Position numbers and translations under genes: made by a program
Part shown: piece after piece, positions 1-6,733 of the stretch
Numbering within the stretch: position 1 is the stretch's first letter
How the letters are laid out: every line of letters begins with the position of its first letter
The notes under the pieces: generated by a model
Database searches by the model: none
Told to the model about the DNA's origin: nothing
The model's input: the letters and a program-made list of their open reading frames with translations, nothing else
NCBI GenBank assembly: GCA_030696775.1
Contig: JAUYRN010000027.1
Span: 248,001 to 312,000 of the forward strand
Reading direction: 5' to 3'
Source: Sulfuricurvum sp.
GTDB taxonomy: Bacteria > Campylobacterota > Campylobacteria > Campylobacterales > Sulfurimonadaceae
DNA length: 64,000 bases

Positions 1-780
1 ATCATCGTCAAGTCGACGATATATTGCTCCGACACGTTTACGCTCGCCGTTATAAGCACACAAAAACACTTCTTCATTTTCAACGATCAAATCTTCACCA
101 AGGGCAAGTGTCGCACCCGTTATTTTTGCCAAATAGCTGTGCTCATAATAGGCAGAATTATATCTTCCTGGAGTAAGAATGACATTGAGGCCACCCGTAT
201 TGACATAATCCATCGCAGCTTTGAGCTCATCGCCATATTGTTTGATCTTCGAAATCTTCATCGATTCAAAAAACTCAGGATAGGTGTGCCGAAATGCACG
301 GCGAATGGTAAGCGGATAACTGACACCACTAGGCACACGCAGATTGTCTTCAAGGATAACCCATTCACCACTCACGCTGTCTTTGACCAAATCAATCCCG
401 CTTATATGAGTTCGAACACCTTTAGAAGGGACTACTCCCATAAAACTAGGAAGAAAGCCAACAGCAGAATCAATGTATTCTCGAGGAACAATGCCATCTT
501 TTACAATACGCTGCTCGCCGTAAATATCATTTAAAAAAGCATTTAATGCTTTTACGCGTTGAATTATGCCTGCTTCAAGATGGTCAAACTCTTTTTTTGG
601 AATGATGCGGGGGATCATATCAAAAGGAAATGATCTCTCAATAAAACTACCTTCTTTAAAAAGGTTAAAGTTAACTGCATTAGCCTCTAGAAAATCTTTA
701 AATTCAGGGATTTTACTTTTGTCGATACTTTCAAAAATATCGTAAAACTTTTGTAGCTCTGCACTCACTGGCTCAATCAT
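1..780 (-). CDS. Circularly permuted ATP-grasp family protein (N-terminal 260 residues; gene continues past the left edge)
   Basis: The minus frame is open from an ATG at 780 down to base 1, giving the first 260 residues. They match the N-terminal part of the circularly permuted ATP-grasp (type 2, COG2308, DUF404/DUF407) family: a region with FPFDMIPRIIP, then NDIYGEQRIVKDGIVP, and the family hallmark EDNLRVPSGVSYP near residues 146-158. Members are usually about 470 residues, so nearly half, including most of the nucleotide-binding site, lies outside. An AGGGG sequence sits a few bases before the ATG and supports this start. These proteins are often encoded with an alpha-E (DUF403) partner and a transglutaminase-like protein and are thought to ligate peptides; the substrate is unknown. 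Family assignment is secure, function is not. Confidence 0.85.
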   Translation of the reverse strand, partial: MIEPVSAELQKFYDIFESIDKSKIPEFKDFLEANAVNFNLFKEGSFIERSFPFDMIPRIIPKKEFDHLEAGIIQRVKALNAFLNDIYGEQRIVKDGIVPREYIDSAVGFLPSFMGVVPSKGVRTHISGIDLVKDSVSGEWVILEDNLRVPSGVSYPLTIRRAFRHTYPEFFESMKISKIKQYGDELKAAMDYVNTGGLNVILTPGRYNSAYYEHSYLAKITGATLALGEDLIVENEEVFLCAYNGERKRVGAIYRRLDDD

Positions 781-838
781 GAACACCCCTTGTAAAAATA
801 GTGGACTGCCTTATGATATCCTAAAGTAATCTCAAGGG

Positions 839-857
839 TTGCTTAAAAAAAAAGCAA
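839..857. terminator. Small AT-rich hairpin in the 781-995 intergenic region
   Basis: TTGCTT (839-844) and AAGCAA (852-857) form a 6-bp stem with an A-rich loop and are followed on the plus strand by a T-rich run. No plus-strand gene ends here, so it may be chance or part of the leader of the minus-strand ATP-grasp gene. The rest of 781-995 shows nothing gene-like. Confidence 0.25.
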
Positions 858-964
858 TTTTGATTTTTAAATGAAAATGAGGAGAAAAAAGGAAAAAAGA
901 ACTCACATCAAGCGTGGAGGTTGATTCTATGCCTAGAATATAAGGAATATTATATTTTAGTAAG

Positions 965-996
965 AGACCGGGTTATAACTACCCGTTATAAGGTCT
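965..996 (-). terminator. Hairpin after trpC
   Basis: Read on the minus strand just after the trpC stop, AGACC-TTATAAC pairs with GTTATAA-GGTCT around a GGGTA loop with a short CCC bulge. It is a stable stem placed exactly at the end of the four-gene operon. The T-tract after it is poor, so it may protect the 3' end rather than act as a strong intrinsic terminator. Confidence 0.55.
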
Positions 997-1781
997 TACC
1001 CGTTTTTTAAAACTCTGAGTGCCTCTTCTACATCATCTTGGCGCATAAGTGACTCACCGACCAAGAATGCATCAACACCAGCCTTACTCAAATCTTCCAA
1101 TTGACCGTGTTCATAAATACCACTTTCAGCCACAATTATTTTACCGTTAGGAATAAGGGGAATAAGATCGTAACTCAGGTTCATATTCATTTCAAATGTT
1201 TGTAAATTACGATGATTGATTCCAATAATATCTGCACCCGCATAGATGGCTTTGGTCAGTTCAGATTTATCATGAATTTCCACCAAGGCTTCCATTCCTA
1301 AATGTCGCGTATAGTTCAATAACTCTTTGAGCTCGCTTTTAGACAATGCTGCCGCAATTAGAAGAACAAAATCAGCACCATAAACGAGTGCTTCAAGAAG
1401 CTGATATTTGGAAATGATAAAATCTTTACGCAATAAGGGAATACCGACATAACGACGAATCTCAGCGAGATAGTCCAAGTGCCCTTGGAAAAAATGAGGT
1501 TCCGTTAAAATCGAAATCGCATTCGCACCGCCACGCTCATACGCTTGCGCTATTGCAACAGGATCAAAATCTTCGCGAATGATTCCACGAGAAGGACTCG
1601 CTTTTTTAACTTCTGAAATGATACGGTACGGCTCATCAGGGGTTGCCGTCAAAAATGGACGTACATCACGCGGAGCACGCGCATTAAACGCCAAAGAACG
1701 TCCCAACCACTCCATACTAAACTTAGCCTCACGCTCTTTTAAATCTTCTTTTGTTTTTTTGATGATGTCATCGAGTATCAT
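996..1781 (-). CDS. trpC: Indole-3-glycerol phosphate synthase
   Basis: TrpC closes the indole ring, turning CdRP into indole-3-glycerol phosphate in tryptophan synthesis. The 261-residue length is normal for the monofunctional TIM-barrel enzyme. Visible motifs are the catalytic lysine region [10 protein letters not shown] near residue 58, [24 protein letters not shown] (usually INNRNL, so N to H at one place) and VAESGI. The start overlaps the stop of the upstream TPR gene by four bases, so the two are translationally coupled. No other trp gene is in the window, so trpC is detached from the rest of the pathway, as is common in this phylum. Confidence 0.97.
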   Translation of the reverse strand: MILDDIIKKTKEDLKEREAKFSMEWLGRSLAFNARAPRDVRPFLTATPDEPYRIISEVKKASPSRGIIREDFDPVAIAQAYERGGANAISILTEPHFFQGHLDYLAEIRRYVGIPLLRKDFIISKYQLLEALVYGADFVLLIAAALSKSELKELLNYTRHLGMEALVEIHDKSELTKAIYAGADIIGINHRNLQTFEMNMNLSYDLIPLIPNGKIIVAESGIYEHGQLEDLSKAGVDAFLVGESLMRQDDVEEALRVLKNG

Positions 1782-3052
1782 TTTTTCTCCTTAGTTTTAC
1801 ACGTCTCAATTGCTTTAAGATGATCATTCACCTCTTGTTCCTCTGTACCAATCATAGACTCAACTTGCTTGATTAAGCGCAATGCTTCGGAACATTCACC
1901 TTTTTTATAATATCCCCATGCGAGAGAATCGAGATAAAACGGGGATTCAGGCTGTGCAAGCAATGCTTTTTTGACATACACAATCCCAGCATCAACATCA
2001 ATATCGTGATCGATCATCAAATAGCCTAAATAATTAGCGTAGAGTGGACTTTCCATCTCTCTGTTCGCTTCTTTCAGTCCATCGACTACTGCAGCCAAAA
2101 GAAGAGGATCATTTTTATTGATGGCAGCTTCATAGGCGAAAACGCTACTTTGCGCCAAGTAGAGAGGATCTTGATCTTTTTTATACAACTTTTTTGCCAA
2201 TTCAGAGGCTTTATCAAATTGTTTATTTCGAACATAGAGTTCCAACAAAAGCGGATCATTTACTCCTGATTTTTCAAGTATTGAATTGAGTTTAACAATA
2301 TCTTGTTTATACGCATAAATCTTAATTATTTCTTGTGCAATCAAAGGATCAAGGGCCAAATCATACGTTTGCTCGTATATCAACGCGGCCTCATCAAGTG
2401 CACCGCTATCTGCATACAAACTGCCTAAACGTTTTCCAATAATTTTGCTGTTTCCATATGCAGCGATATGTTCTTTTAAAAAGGCTATCGCCTCTTTTTT
2501 TTGTTCTAAATGAGCATACATGATAAGTGATATACGATCTGCCATCTCTTCATCATGGGTGAGATCATAGCCTTTTTTAAGAGCAACGTAAGCCCCTTGA
2601 AAATTGCCCAGTTTTATCAGTGCTTCTGCATTCAAAGCATAATCACCCGCAGCTTTCGTTTGCTCACTTAGTGTCAATGATTCCTGTGCTGCTTGCGAAT
2701 ATTTCCCGCTTTTAAGCAATGCAATAACGGCAAAGCGCTGTAAGGTTTGATCTTCAGGGTTTGCAGCTAATGCACTTTGAGTTAAACGCGTGAGCTTTTC
2801 CCCATTATTACTTTGTTCAACCATCCGCAAAGATTGATACAAATACTCTTTACGTCCGGTTTTACCATACAGTGTTTCAAAATAGCTCGCAGCTAAATCA
2901 TGTTTTTGACGCATTTGGGCATCCAAAGCAGCCAAAATATACGTCTCATTATTGATTTCAAGGGGTGATGGTATATTTTTTTGTTCCTTAGGCTTTGTAG
3001 CTGCTTCTAAACCTAATGTCATTACGAGCACGATTAAAAAAAATTTGTTCAT
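1778..3052 (-). CDS. Secreted/periplasmic TPR-repeat protein
   Basis: The protein has about 424 residues, with an N-terminal signal-like segment ([17 protein letters not shown]) followed by many helical repeats of tetratricopeptide type: Y/A/L/G/A-rich 34-residue units such as PLLAQP-type turns and [25 protein letters not shown] near the C-terminus. Such proteins are periplasmic or outer-membrane scaffolds; no enzyme motif is visible. The ATG at 3052 is preferred over an upstream one at 3070 because it gives a clean signal peptide, overlaps the previous stop by four bases and has an AGGGA Shine-Dalgarno sequence. It sits between the Cys-cluster protein and trpC in one operon. The exact role is unknown. 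Confidence 0.85.
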   Translation of the reverse strand: MNKFFLIVLVMTLGLEAATKPKEQKNIPSPLEINNETYILAALDAQMRQKHDLAASYFETLYGKTGRKEYLYQSLRMVEQSNNGEKLTRLTQSALAANPEDQTLQRFAVIALLKSGKYSQAAQESLTLSEQTKAAGDYALNAEALIKLGNFQGAYVALKKGYDLTHDEEMADRISLIMYAHLEQKKEAIAFLKEHIAAYGNSKIIGKRLGSLYADSGALDEAALIYEQTYDLALDPLIAQEIIKIYAYKQDIVKLNSILEKSGVNDPLLLELYVRNKQFDKASELAKKLYKKDQDPLYLAQSSVFAYEAAINKNDPLLLAAVVDGLKEANREMESPLYANYLGYLMIDHDIDVDAGIVYVKKALLAQPESPFYLDSLAWGYYKKGECSEALRLIKQVESMIGTEEQEVNDHLKAIETCKTKEKK

Positions 3053-3426
3053 CCGATTATCCCTGGACATTCTTGCTTTAGCTCATCAATGCGATGACGA
3101 AAATAATCCCAAAACGGAAATGTTCGACACTGCAGCGGACGGGCTGTGTAAATACTACACCCATTTCGTGAACGATCAAAAAACACACAATCGTGTGAAC
3201 CCTTTACAATCCGTTCTTGAAGCGAATAGCGGTAGCCTTCTTTACGCAAATAATTACGCCGAAACTCCCGTTCATCCATTTCTAAAAGCTTTGCGATGGC
3301 AGTGATTTCCGTTACAGAAACAAAAATATTACCGCTTTCACCGGTACAGCAGTTACCTCCGCATGAGGAACACGCATCAGGATTAAAGGCATAACAAAAC
3401 CCTTCTTGTGTCATTAAATCGGACAT
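3049..3426 (-). CDS. YkgJ-family cysteine-cluster protein
   Basis: This small cytoplasmic protein of 125 residues has the UPF0153/YkgJ pattern: CSSCGGNCC near residues 19-27 and C...RPLQCRTFPFW near residues 88-104, eight or so cysteines expected to bind an iron or zinc centre. The biochemical role of the family is not established. Its start overlaps the methyltransferase by 13 bases and its stop overlaps the TPR gene. An alternative ATG four codons downstream is possible. Family assignment is firm. Confidence 0.9.
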   Translation of the reverse strand: MSDLMTQEGFCYAFNPDACSSCGGNCCTGESGNIFVSVTEITAIAKLLEMDEREFRRNYLRKEGYRYSLQERIVKGSHDCVFFDRSRNGCSIYTARPLQCRTFPFWDYFRHRIDELKQECPGIIG

Positions 3427-4106
3427 TTGATACTGTGCACCTTTGCTTTATCATAAATCTCCTGCACAGCAGGAGTATAACTTTCATCTACTAGTGTTAT
3501 CAATGGCGGCAAAATATTGGTCATTGCTTTACTATTTTTTTTCGCATGTATCATCACCAATGTACTAGTACGATCCAGCTTTGAATGGACGAATTGTACA
3601 TTAACGACTCTTAAGCCTGCATCTTCAAATGCACTGCATAACGAGACAAACTGCCTAGCATCATAACAAATAGCCGTTTGCCCTTTTGGCTTCAAAAGTT
3701 TCGAAATTTTACGTGCAAAAATCTCAATGGGTAAATGGATATTATAACGGGCTTGATGAAGCATTTGGTTTTCAGAACGCGCAGAACCTTCATGATAAAA
3801 AGGAGGGTTGGAAACGATCCAGTCAAATCCTTTTGCATCATTAAATTCAGCAAAATCCCCCTCATGAACACTGTATTCAATTTGATTGATCTCTCCGTTA
3901 CGACGAGCTATCTGGGCATAAGGTGTTTGTTTTTCAACTCCCTCAAGTGCAACATCACAATCACGCGCAACCAAAAGTCCAACAATTCCACACCCTACCC
4001 CGACATCGAGCATTCTACCTTTTGGTACAAGTGCAGTGATAAATCCATACAAAAGTATCGAATCACTGTTGTAACAATAGCCGCCGTCGAATTGATAAAG
4101 AAGCAA
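3414..4106 (-). CDS. Class I SAM methyltransferase, TrmN6/YfiC-like
   Basis: A 230-residue protein with the SAM-binding motif MLDVGVGCGIVGLL near residues 34-47 and the N6-adenine methyltransferase motif NPPFY near residue 100. This combination and length fit the tRNA1(Val) adenine-37 N6-methyltransferase family, which acts on tRNA in the cytosol, although HemK/RsmC-type relatives share the NPPF motif. The start is TTG at 4106; AAAGGTAG lies about eight bases before it and no ATG fits, so a rare start codon is likely. It is the first gene of the trpC operon and is divergent from kdsB. Confidence 0.8.
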   Translation of the reverse strand: MLLYQFDGGYCYNSDSILLYGFITALVPKGRMLDVGVGCGIVGLLVARDCDVALEGVEKQTPYAQIARRNGEINQIEYSVHEGDFAEFNDAKGFDWIVSNPPFYHEGSARSENQMLHQARYNIHLPIEIFARKISKLLKPKGQTAICYDARQFVSLCSAFEDAGLRVVNVQFVHSKLDRTSTLVMIHAKKNSKAMTNILPPLITLVDESYTPAVQEIYDKAKVHSIKCPI

Positions 4107-4122
4107 TTATCTACCTTTGAGT

Positions 4123-4128
4123 TATAAT
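4123..4128 (+). promoter_or_regulatory. -10 box of kdsB
   Basis: A perfect TATAAT lies 31 bases before the kdsB ATG in the 53-base divergent gap. No clear -35 hexamer is seen, as is usual for sigma-70 promoters in this phylum. Confidence 0.5.
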
Positions 4129-4159
4129 TTAATAATTATATCGTTACCAAGGTTTACTA

Positions 4160-4879
4160 ATGATTATCATCCCAGCGCGTCTCGCATCTACCCGTTTCCC
4201 TCAAAAAGTTTTAGCCGATATTGGAGGCTTGCCGATGGTGATCCGTACCGCTAAACGGGTCGCATCCATCGATCGTGTCGTTGTTGCGTGCGATGATGAA
4301 AAGATCTTGGAAATTTGTGCGGCTCACGGTGTCGAAGCTCGTCTCACTTCTACAACGCATAAAAGCGGAACGGATCGTATCAATGAATGTGCACAACTTC
4401 TTGATATTAGTGACGATGAACTCATCATCAATGTTCAAGCCGATGAACCCTTTATCGAAACCGAAGTCTTGGTTCAGCTCATCGAACGACTCAACAGTCT
4501 TAAGTCACAAAACAGTCCATTCATTATGGCAAGCTGCTATAACGCAATCAATACGGAATCCGCGAATGATCCTAACATGGTAAAAGTTATTACCGATGAT
4601 GCCCATAATGCCATCTATTTTTCCCGTTCTCCTATCCCGTTTAACCGCAGCGGCGAAGCATCCTATTTCGGACACATCGGAATTTATGGATTTACAAAAA
4701 AAAGTTTGCATGATTTTTGTACGCTGGGGGAAGCACCATTGGAAGACATCGAAAAACTCGAACAGCTTCGAGCACTCTATCACGGTAAAAAAATTTCTAT
4801 GGTAAAAGTGGCGAGTGCAGGATTCGGGATCGATACAGTGGAAGATTTAGAAAGAGCAAAAAAGATTTTTGGGATTTAA
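4160..4879 (+). CDS. kdsB: 3-deoxy-manno-octulosonate cytidylyltransferase
   Basis: KdsB activates Kdo with CTP to CMP-Kdo for the inner core of lipopolysaccharide. The 239-residue protein starts with IIPARLASTRFPQKVLADIGGLPMVIRT, which is the nucleotide-binding signature, and shows INVQADEPFI near residue 93 and FSRSPIPF near residue 154. Length and motifs are typical. AAGG lies eight bases before the ATG. Its stop is buried in a strong hairpin shared with the next, convergent gene. Confidence 0.97.
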   Translation: MIIIPARLASTRFPQKVLADIGGLPMVIRTAKRVASIDRVVVACDDEKILEICAAHGVEARLTSTTHKSGTDRINECAQLLDISDDELIINVQADEPFIETEVLVQLIERLNSLKSQNSPFIMASCYNAINTESANDPNMVKVITDDAHNAIYFSRSPIPFNRSGEASYFGHIGIYGFTKKSLHDFCTLGEAPLEDIEKLEQLRALYHGKKISMVKVASAGFGIDTVEDLERAKKIFGI

Positions 4880-4896
4880 GCTCCAAAAATCTTTTT
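4859..4896. terminator. Bidirectional terminator between kdsB and the NifX-like gene
   Basis: AAAAAGATTTTTGG (4859-4872) pairs perfectly with CCAAAAATCTTTTT (4883-4896) over a 10-base loop that includes the kdsB stop codon. The 14-bp stem ends in T runs on both strands, so it can serve both converging genes. Confidence 0.85.
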
Positions 4897-4899
4897 ACT

Positions 4900-5295
4900 T
4901 TATGTAAACTGCGGAGCTAATTCCATCAAAATCTTTTGAGCGTTAGCCTCTGTACCGTTGTACTTTTTGATTTTTATTCCTAAATTACTCATACTTTTTG
5001 CTGTATTTTTACAGGCCATTTTAACCACAAGATAATCACAATCATGAATAGCATCTGCCATCGTATCGTGCGCTTTAAGATGCTCAACATCATTTTCATC
5101 GTGATCGCAGGTGTGACCTTCATCATGACCATGATGATCCTCTTCTCCGGCAACTTTTGAATTGGCACGTAAACCTTCTAGCTCAAAACTTCGGAACATT
5201 CCACCTTTGAGATTAAAAATAGCGAAATAAGGAGTATGCCCCGCATTTCCAGCCATTTTTAACGAATCATCCACAACAGGTACTGCAATTTTCAT
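4900..5295 (-). CDS. NifX/NifB-C-terminal-like (dinitrogenase iron-molybdenum cofactor) domain protein with His/Asp-rich insert
   Basis: A 131-residue protein beginning MKIAVPVVDDS and containing GHTPYFAIF, the pattern of the small NifX/NafY-type cofactor-binding fold (Pfam Nitro_FeMo-Co). Near residues 48-67 there is an acidic, histidine-rich stretch (EEDHHGHDEGHTCDHDEND) with six histidines and a cysteine, suggesting metal binding. Proteins of this kind occur widely outside nitrogen fixers and are thought to carry or sense metal clusters. No nif gene is nearby, so a role in nitrogenase cannot be claimed. GGAGAAG precedes the ATG. Confidence 0.8.
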   Translation of the reverse strand: MKIAVPVVDDSLKMAGNAGHTPYFAIFNLKGGMFRSFELEGLRANSKVAGEEDHHGHDEGHTCDHDENDVEHLKAHDTMADAIHDCDYLVVKMACKNTAKSMSNLGIKIKKYNGTEANAQKILMELAPQFT

Positions 5296-5349
5296 GATAA
5301 CTTCTCCATATATTTTTGATTATTATGCCTTATTATGCTTAAAAATCAA

Positions 5350-5376
5350 ATAACTAGTTATGTATAAAATTTATAC
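5350..5376. promoter_or_regulatory. Two adjacent palindromes in a divergent promoter region
   Basis: ATAACTAGTTAT (5350-5361) is a perfect 12-bp palindrome and is followed directly by GTATAAAATTTATAC (5362-5376), perfect around a central A. They sit between the NifX-like gene and the small unknown gene, about 20 bases before a TATACT -10 box (5397-5402) of the latter. This is a plausible regulator-binding site; AT-rich palindromes can arise by chance. Confidence 0.4.
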
Positions 5377-5459
5377 AATCTATCTCCTATAACTGCTATA
5401 CTGTTGCTATGTTTGAGGCGTACAATGACTGCATACGGATACTTACTGAAGGAAATAGA

Positions 5460-5801
5460 ATGTTATTGATAGAAGCTTTTACCGATCATATCCTCAACAA
5501 AAAAAGTCTTAAAGACTACGTACAATACCGCAAAACTACCGCTGAACGTGGAGAATTTAACGATACTAAATTACTCCAAGCACAAGAAAATCTTCAACGA
5601 CTGAAAGAGGAAGCGCCAGAAGTTTATGACGAGATGTACAAGACTCTAACTGAGATATATAAGCGTAACCGAGGGTTAACTGTAGAATATCCTCTTGACT
5701 TTGTTCGCCAAATTTTACGTATGTACAAAAACTCATTATCAGTGGAAGAAATTTGTGAAGAGTATAAACGTATGTTAGAGCATTATCATCACGATGCTTA
5801 A
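5460..5801 (+). CDS. Small cytoplasmic protein of unknown function
   Basis: A protein of about 113 residues, charged and mainly helical (KTTAERGEFNDTKLLQAQENLQRLKEEAPEV region resembles a coiled coil), without signal peptide or membrane segment. I do not recognise the family. I chose ATG 5460 because AAGGAA lies six to ten bases before it; an in-frame ATG at 5409 exists, but a TATACT -10 box ends only six bases before it, so that start would be leaderless. It is divergent from the His-rich NifX-like gene and shares its promoter region. Confidence 0.65.
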   Translation: MLLIEAFTDHILNKKSLKDYVQYRKTTAERGEFNDTKLLQAQENLQRLKEEAPEVYDEMYKTLTEIYKRNRGLTVEYPLDFVRQILRMYKNSLSVEEICEEYKRMLEHYHHDA

Positions 5802-5847
5802 TGAAAGTATTTTTGGGAAATAAAAGAGAATGAAGGAAGAAAATTCT

Positions 5848-5861
5848 GCCTCAAAAGAGGC
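5848..5861 (-). terminator. Hairpin after rpsO
   Basis: GCCTC and GAGGC form a short stem with a 4-base loop, followed on the minus strand by a T-rich run (AGAATTTTCTT). It lies about 20 bases after the rpsO stop, between converging genes. Confidence 0.5.
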
Positions 5862-5882
5862 TGAAGTTCTAAATAATAAAAT

Positions 5883-6158
5883 TTAGATGTTGTCGCGGAT
5901 ACCAAGTTCAGCAATAAGCTTATTGTAGCTTGCACGATTTGTACGTTTCAAATAACGCATCAAACGACGACGTTGACCAACCAATTTCAAAAGACCAAGA
6001 CGTGATGAGTGATCTTTTTTGAAAATTTTAAGGTGTTCAGTAAGATCACCGATACGCTTTGAAAGCAATGCAATTTGTACTTCACTTGAACCAGTATCGC
6101 CTTCTGTGCGTTGAAATTCTTTAATAATTTCAGTTTTTTTAGCCGTATCTAAAGCCAT
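5883..6158 (-). CDS. rpsO: 30S ribosomal protein S15
   Basis: S15 binds 16S rRNA helix 22 early in small-subunit assembly. The 91-residue protein (usual length 88-90) shows [17 protein letters not shown] near residue 22, the conserved DHSSRLGLL near residue 48 and [11 protein letters not shown] near residue 65. An AGGAGG-type sequence precedes the ATG. It is divergent from the Rrf2-flhA operon; the same neighbourhood is known in Campylobacter jejuni. Confidence 0.98.
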   Translation of the reverse strand: MALDTAKKTEIIKEFQRTEGDTGSSEVQIALLSKRIGDLTEHLKIFKKDHSSRLGLLKLVGQRRRLMRYLKRTNRASYNKLIAELGIRDNI

Positions 6159-6277
6159 AATAGCCTCCTGATGGGTAGTTAAATTTACTTGATAAAGAGA
6201 GTTCTCTTCAAGCAGGAACGGAATTATAACTGAAAAACTCTTTTTTTGCGGTGAAACTCTCTCTAATGATATTTAGC

Positions 6278-6283
6278 TATAAT
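6278..6283 (+). promoter_or_regulatory. -10 box of the Rrf2-flhA operon
   Basis: TATAAT lies 45 bases before the Rrf2 start in the 164-base gap divergent from rpsO. It suggests housekeeping (sigma-70) transcription of flhA, as expected for an early flagellar gene. Confidence 0.5.
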
Positions 6284-6322
6284 ATCTTTTCTATTAAAAA
6301 ATAAATAAATTACGGGGGTATC

Positions 6323-6730
6323 GTGATGCTGATGACCAAAGCGAGTGAATACGCTCTACTGTCACTCATCATTTTAGCCAAAGCATCGCATCCTCTTGAC
6401 GTTGACTCTCTCTCTCGAGAACTCGATATTTCTAAAAGTTTTTTAGCCAAGATTCTCCAATCACTTGCACGTAAAGGGATTTTAAAATCTTTTAAAGGGG
6501 TAAATGGAGGATTTGAGCTGGCACGTCCCAGTTCAGAAATTACCATGCTTGAGGTAATGGAAGCAGCTGAGGGAAAAAGTCCTGCTGTCTTTAACTGCGC
6601 TCCTTCAAAAGAAGAATGTCCATCTAATAAAGCAACTACGTGTTCTTTATGGCCATTTCTAAACCGATTACAGGGTAAAGTAGATGGCTTTTTAGGTGTT
6701 CTAACCCTTGAAGCCATTTTAGAAGAGTAA
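6323..6730 (+). CDS. Rrf2-family transcriptional regulator
   Basis: A 135-residue winged-helix regulator. MTKASEYALLSLIILA and LSRELDISKSFLAKILQSLARKGILKSFKGVNGGFEL form the Rrf2 DNA-binding domain. The three cysteines that hold an iron-sulfur cluster in IscR/NsrR relatives are present with spacing C-x7-C-x7-C (residues about 92-108), so a redox or NO/iron-sensing role is likely. GTG 6323, ATG 6326 or ATG 6332 could be the start; GGGGG at 6314-6318 suits 6326 best. It ends three bases before flhA, so the two are co-transcribed. Confidence 0.88.
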   Translation: MMLMTKASEYALLSLIILAKASHPLDVDSLSRELDISKSFLAKILQSLARKGILKSFKGVNGGFELARPSSEITMLEVMEAAEGKSPAVFNCAPSKEECPSNKATTCSLWPFLNRLQGKVDGFLGVLTLEAILEE

Positions 6731-6733
6731 TTT

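Noticed and set aside
139-534. A 131-codon open frame on the plus strand near the left edge
   Set aside because: It is antisense to the clear ATP-grasp family frame that runs from 780 to 1.
4900-5295. Nitrogen fixation locus
   Set aside because: The NifX-like domain alone is common outside diazotrophs and no nif gene is nearby.
5362-5376. Fur box in the divergent region
   Set aside because: The palindrome does not match the GATAAT-type Fur repeats; left as an unassigned palindrome.
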